From assembly GCA_902836725.1 (NCBI GenBank), contig CADFRV010000120.1:1-7419 (forward strand): a DNA stretch of 7,419 nucleotides. Reading direction: 5' to 3'. Made by a program: the position numbers and the translations under genes. Source of the DNA: Muribaculaceae bacterium (lineage in GTDB: Bacteria > Bacteroidota > Bacteroidia > Bacteroidales > Muribaculaceae). The notes below the pieces were generated by a model. It had not been told where the DNA came from and made no database searches. It saw only the letters and a list, made by a program, of their open reading frames with translations. Below, in pieces: positions 5,373 through 7,419 of this stretch. How positions within the stretch are numbered: position 1 is the stretch's first letter; the number at the start of each line of letters is the position of its first letter.

Positions 5373-7419
5373 TCAGTGCATCCGTTTTATAAGATTGTAT
5401 GACGGAACCACACCAAGCTCTCCGGCTTTGGAGAGGTTCACCACACCTTTGTCATGGTCTCCGATCTGGAAATACACATATCCACGGTTGTAATATGCCT
5501 CGCCGAAATCGGGCTTCATCTCTATAGCCTTGTTATATGCCATCAGGGCCGATGTGAAATCGCCAAGCTCCGCGAGCACGTTACCTTTGTTGTAGTAGGC
5601 GAAAGCCATGCGGGGCGACTGCTCTATGGCCTTGTCGAGATCGGCAATCACAGCCCGGGTCTCCATCTGTCTCTCCGAAGCCTCCACATTCCCGGCCTGC
5701 ATGGACTTATAGCGCGCGGTGGCACGCTCGAAATATCCGAGAGCGAAATCAGGCGTCAGAGCGAGGGCGCGGTTCAGATCCTCGATAGCGGAAGCATAGT
5801 CGCGCAGAACCACAAAGTCCATGGCACGTCCGAAATAATCGATGGCGCGCGGTGTATGGGTAGACAGATAGGAATTATAATACTCCACCGAACGGAAATG
5901 CCGGTTTATATTAGCTTCATCCGACGGACCGGTGTCGGCATTCGTCAGCTGCACCATGAAACGGAGCATACGAGTGGAGTTCACATCGTCGATCTCTTTC
6001 ATGTAATATGCCGAGGGACGCAATTCGGTAGGAGAGGTATAATAACTCAGGGCGAAAAGCGGTTCAAGCTCTATACGTCTGGAGCGGTCCTGCACACGGC
6101 CGCGTATGTTCTTGTTGTTGAATTCCTCCTCCACTTCGATGGGGCTTTCCACCGTGCGTAGAGCGGCAAACCTGCGCGCCACCGCCTCAGGGGTGAGTTT
6201 GTCCTCCGTCGAGGCACTCTGCGAGCCGTTGCCGCGGTCGGCAGCGTCGCTGTTTCCGCCCGAAGGCACCGTGACAGGTTTCCCGCCCACGACAGGTGCC
6301 TGGGCGCTGTTACCCCCTGCCGGAAGCTGTTTTGACAATGCGAGCGCACGGTTATAATCTTTCTCCGCAACAGCCATATTGCCCGCCATCCTTTGCAGGT
6401 TGCTCCTCATGTAATATGCCTCGGGAAGGTCCGGAAACGCCTGAAGCAATCTGTTGACATCAGCCATAGCCGAGGTCACATCCCGTTTTTCGGAATAGAG
6501 GTACGCTCGGTTGTAAAGTGAGCGGTAATCGTCGGGGTCAAGCTCAAGGGCACGGCTGAAATCCTTTATGGCATTGTCGTTGTCACGCACCTCCATACGG
6601 AGCAAGCCGCGGTTGAATATGGCGGCCACATTAAGCGGATCAAGCTGCAGTGCATAGTCATAGTCGTCCATTGCCCCGTTGTAGTCGTCGAGGTTGTATC
6701 TTAGGAAAGCGCGGTTGATATACAGGCCCGGCTCACGCGGCTGCAGGCGTATGGCTTCTGTCAGGTCTGTGGCGGCGCTTTCAAAATCGCGCCGTGAGCT
6801 TATGGCTATGTCGGCACGCAGCAGGTAACCGTTGGCGGAATTCTTGTTGAGCTGCAGCGCATGGTCAATATCGGCACTTGCCGCCACCGTGTCCCTCTGC
6901 TGCAGATAGAGCCGGGCACGCCCTATGTAACCGTTCTCGAAATTCGGAAAATCCTGCAACAGCTGATTGAACGAGGCCATGGCGCTGTCGGCCAGATTAA
7001 GTTCCTGCTGTGCAAGAGCCTTGTTGAAGAGCAGTCCGCGGCTTTTTGCCACCAGTTTCAGCGCACTGTCATAATCGCTCACCGCCTCGGCGAGCTTACC
7101 TCGGTTCTGACGCGCCACACCTCTCACCTCATAGGCGTCGGCTATAAACGGGTTGCGCTCTATGGCGGCGGTGGCATCCTCTTCAGCCCCGAGGAAATCA
7201 TCAAGGTTCAGTTTGGCGATAGCCCTGAAAAAATATGGCTGAGCCAGATACGGCTTGGCGTTTATCGCCTGGTTGAAATACTGTATGGAGAGCATGTAGT
7301 CCTCGAAATAGAGGGAGTTCTGCCCTACGCGAAGCACCTGCTCCGCATTTATCTGGGCCGTTGCGCGAAACGGCTGTGCAAGCCACGCGATCAGTAAGCT
7401 ATAGCAAAATATATATTGT
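5373..7419 (-). CDS. Exported TPR-repeat protein (5' end beyond the window)
   Basis: The open frame continues to the right edge: 681 residues are visible and the true start is outside. A GTG at 7337 is not the start, because 27 in-frame codons upstream encode a hydrophobic stretch (IYFCYSLLIAWLAQPF) ending RATAQ, which reads as a signal peptide with cleavage likely after an Ala-x-Ala-type site. The protein is therefore probably periplasmic or surface-exposed. Numbering from 7337, about ten TPR units fill residues 8-335 (helix pairs such as DYNGAMDDYDYALQLDP and DNAIKDFSRALELDP). A Gly/Ser/Pro-rich linker follows (about 338-380), then a non-TPR stretch of about 100 residues (390-490), and three to four more TPRs (490-650). 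TPR domains bind other proteins, so a scaffold or assembly role is likely; the partner is unknown. It resembles large Bacteroidales TPR proteins that start QINxxQVLRxGxNxLYFEDY. Downstream lies the DUF4301 gene, 60 bp away. Confidence 0.88.
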   Translation of the reverse strand, partial: QYIFCYSLLIAWLAQPFRATAQINAEQVLRVGQNSLYFEDYMLSIQYFNQAINAKPYLAQPYFFRAIAKLNLDDFLGAEEDATAAIERNPFIADAYEVRGVARQNRGKLAEAVSDYDSALKLVAKSRGLLFNKALAQQELNLADSAMASFNQLLQDFPNFENGYIGRARLYLQQRDTVAASADIDHALQLNKNSANGYLLRADIAISSRRDFESAATDLTEAIRLQPREPGLYINRAFLRYNLDDYNGAMDDYDYALQLDPLNVAAIFNRGLLRMEVRDNDNAIKDFSRALELDPDDYRSLYNRAYLYSEKRDVTSAMADVNRLLQAFPDLPEAYYMRSNLQRMAGNMAVAEKDYNRALALSKQLPAGGNSAQAPVVGGKPVTVPSGGNSDAADRGNGSQSASTEDKLTPEAVARRFAALRTVESPIEVEEEFNNKNIRGRVQDRSRRIELEPLFALSYYTSPTELRPSAYYMKEIDDVNSTRMLRFMVQLTNADTGPSDEANINRHFRSVEYYNSYLSTHTPRAIDYFGRAMDFVVLRDYASAIEDLNRALALTPDFALGYFERATARYKSMQAGNVEASERQMETRAVIADLDKAIEQSPRMAFAYYNKGNVLAELGDFTSALMAYNKAIEMKPDFGEAYYNRGYVYFQIGDHDKGVVNLSKAGELGVVPSYNLIKRMH

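Overview
All coding sequence in this window lies on the minus strand. The window holds three complete genes and two that run off its edges. The protein types point to the order Bacteroidales: an RprX/RprY two-component pair, a DUF4301 protein, an exported many-TPR protein of a kind seen in that order, no recognisable Shine-Dalgarno sequences, A-rich leaders, and a promoter-like site of the Bacteroides form (TTTG / TAnnTTTG). The moderately GC-rich coding sequence would suit a gut Muribaculaceae-like species, but that finer placement is only a guess.

Layout in the direction of transcription (right to left). From 7419 to 5373 is an exported TPR-repeat protein whose first codons lie outside the window; the visible N-terminus is the hydrophobic part of a signal peptide. 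After 60 bp comes a DUF4301 protein (5312-3789), probably in the same transcript because no promoter is visible between them. A strong intrinsic terminator (3724-3768) closes this unit. Next is a Y-family polymerase of the UmuC type (3677-2343), starting at GTG, without an adjacent umuD and with an unusual C-terminal tail. A 322-bp non-coding stretch (2021-2342) follows, with a plausible promoter and a small hairpin. It leads into the sensor kinase rprX (2020-449) and, 90 bp later, the response regulator rprY (from 358 off the left edge).

The kinase and regulator clearly work together as an envelope-sensing phosphorelay. The polymerase would act in translesion DNA synthesis. The TPR protein is probably a periplasmic or surface scaffold. 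The DUF4301 protein has no assigned function here, but its motif order resembles UDP-sugar pyrophosphorylase-type nucleotidyltransferases, and this is the most interesting lead. I saw no RNA genes, insertion sequences, CRISPR arrays or phage genes. The window looks like ordinary chromosomal core sequence, not a mobile island.
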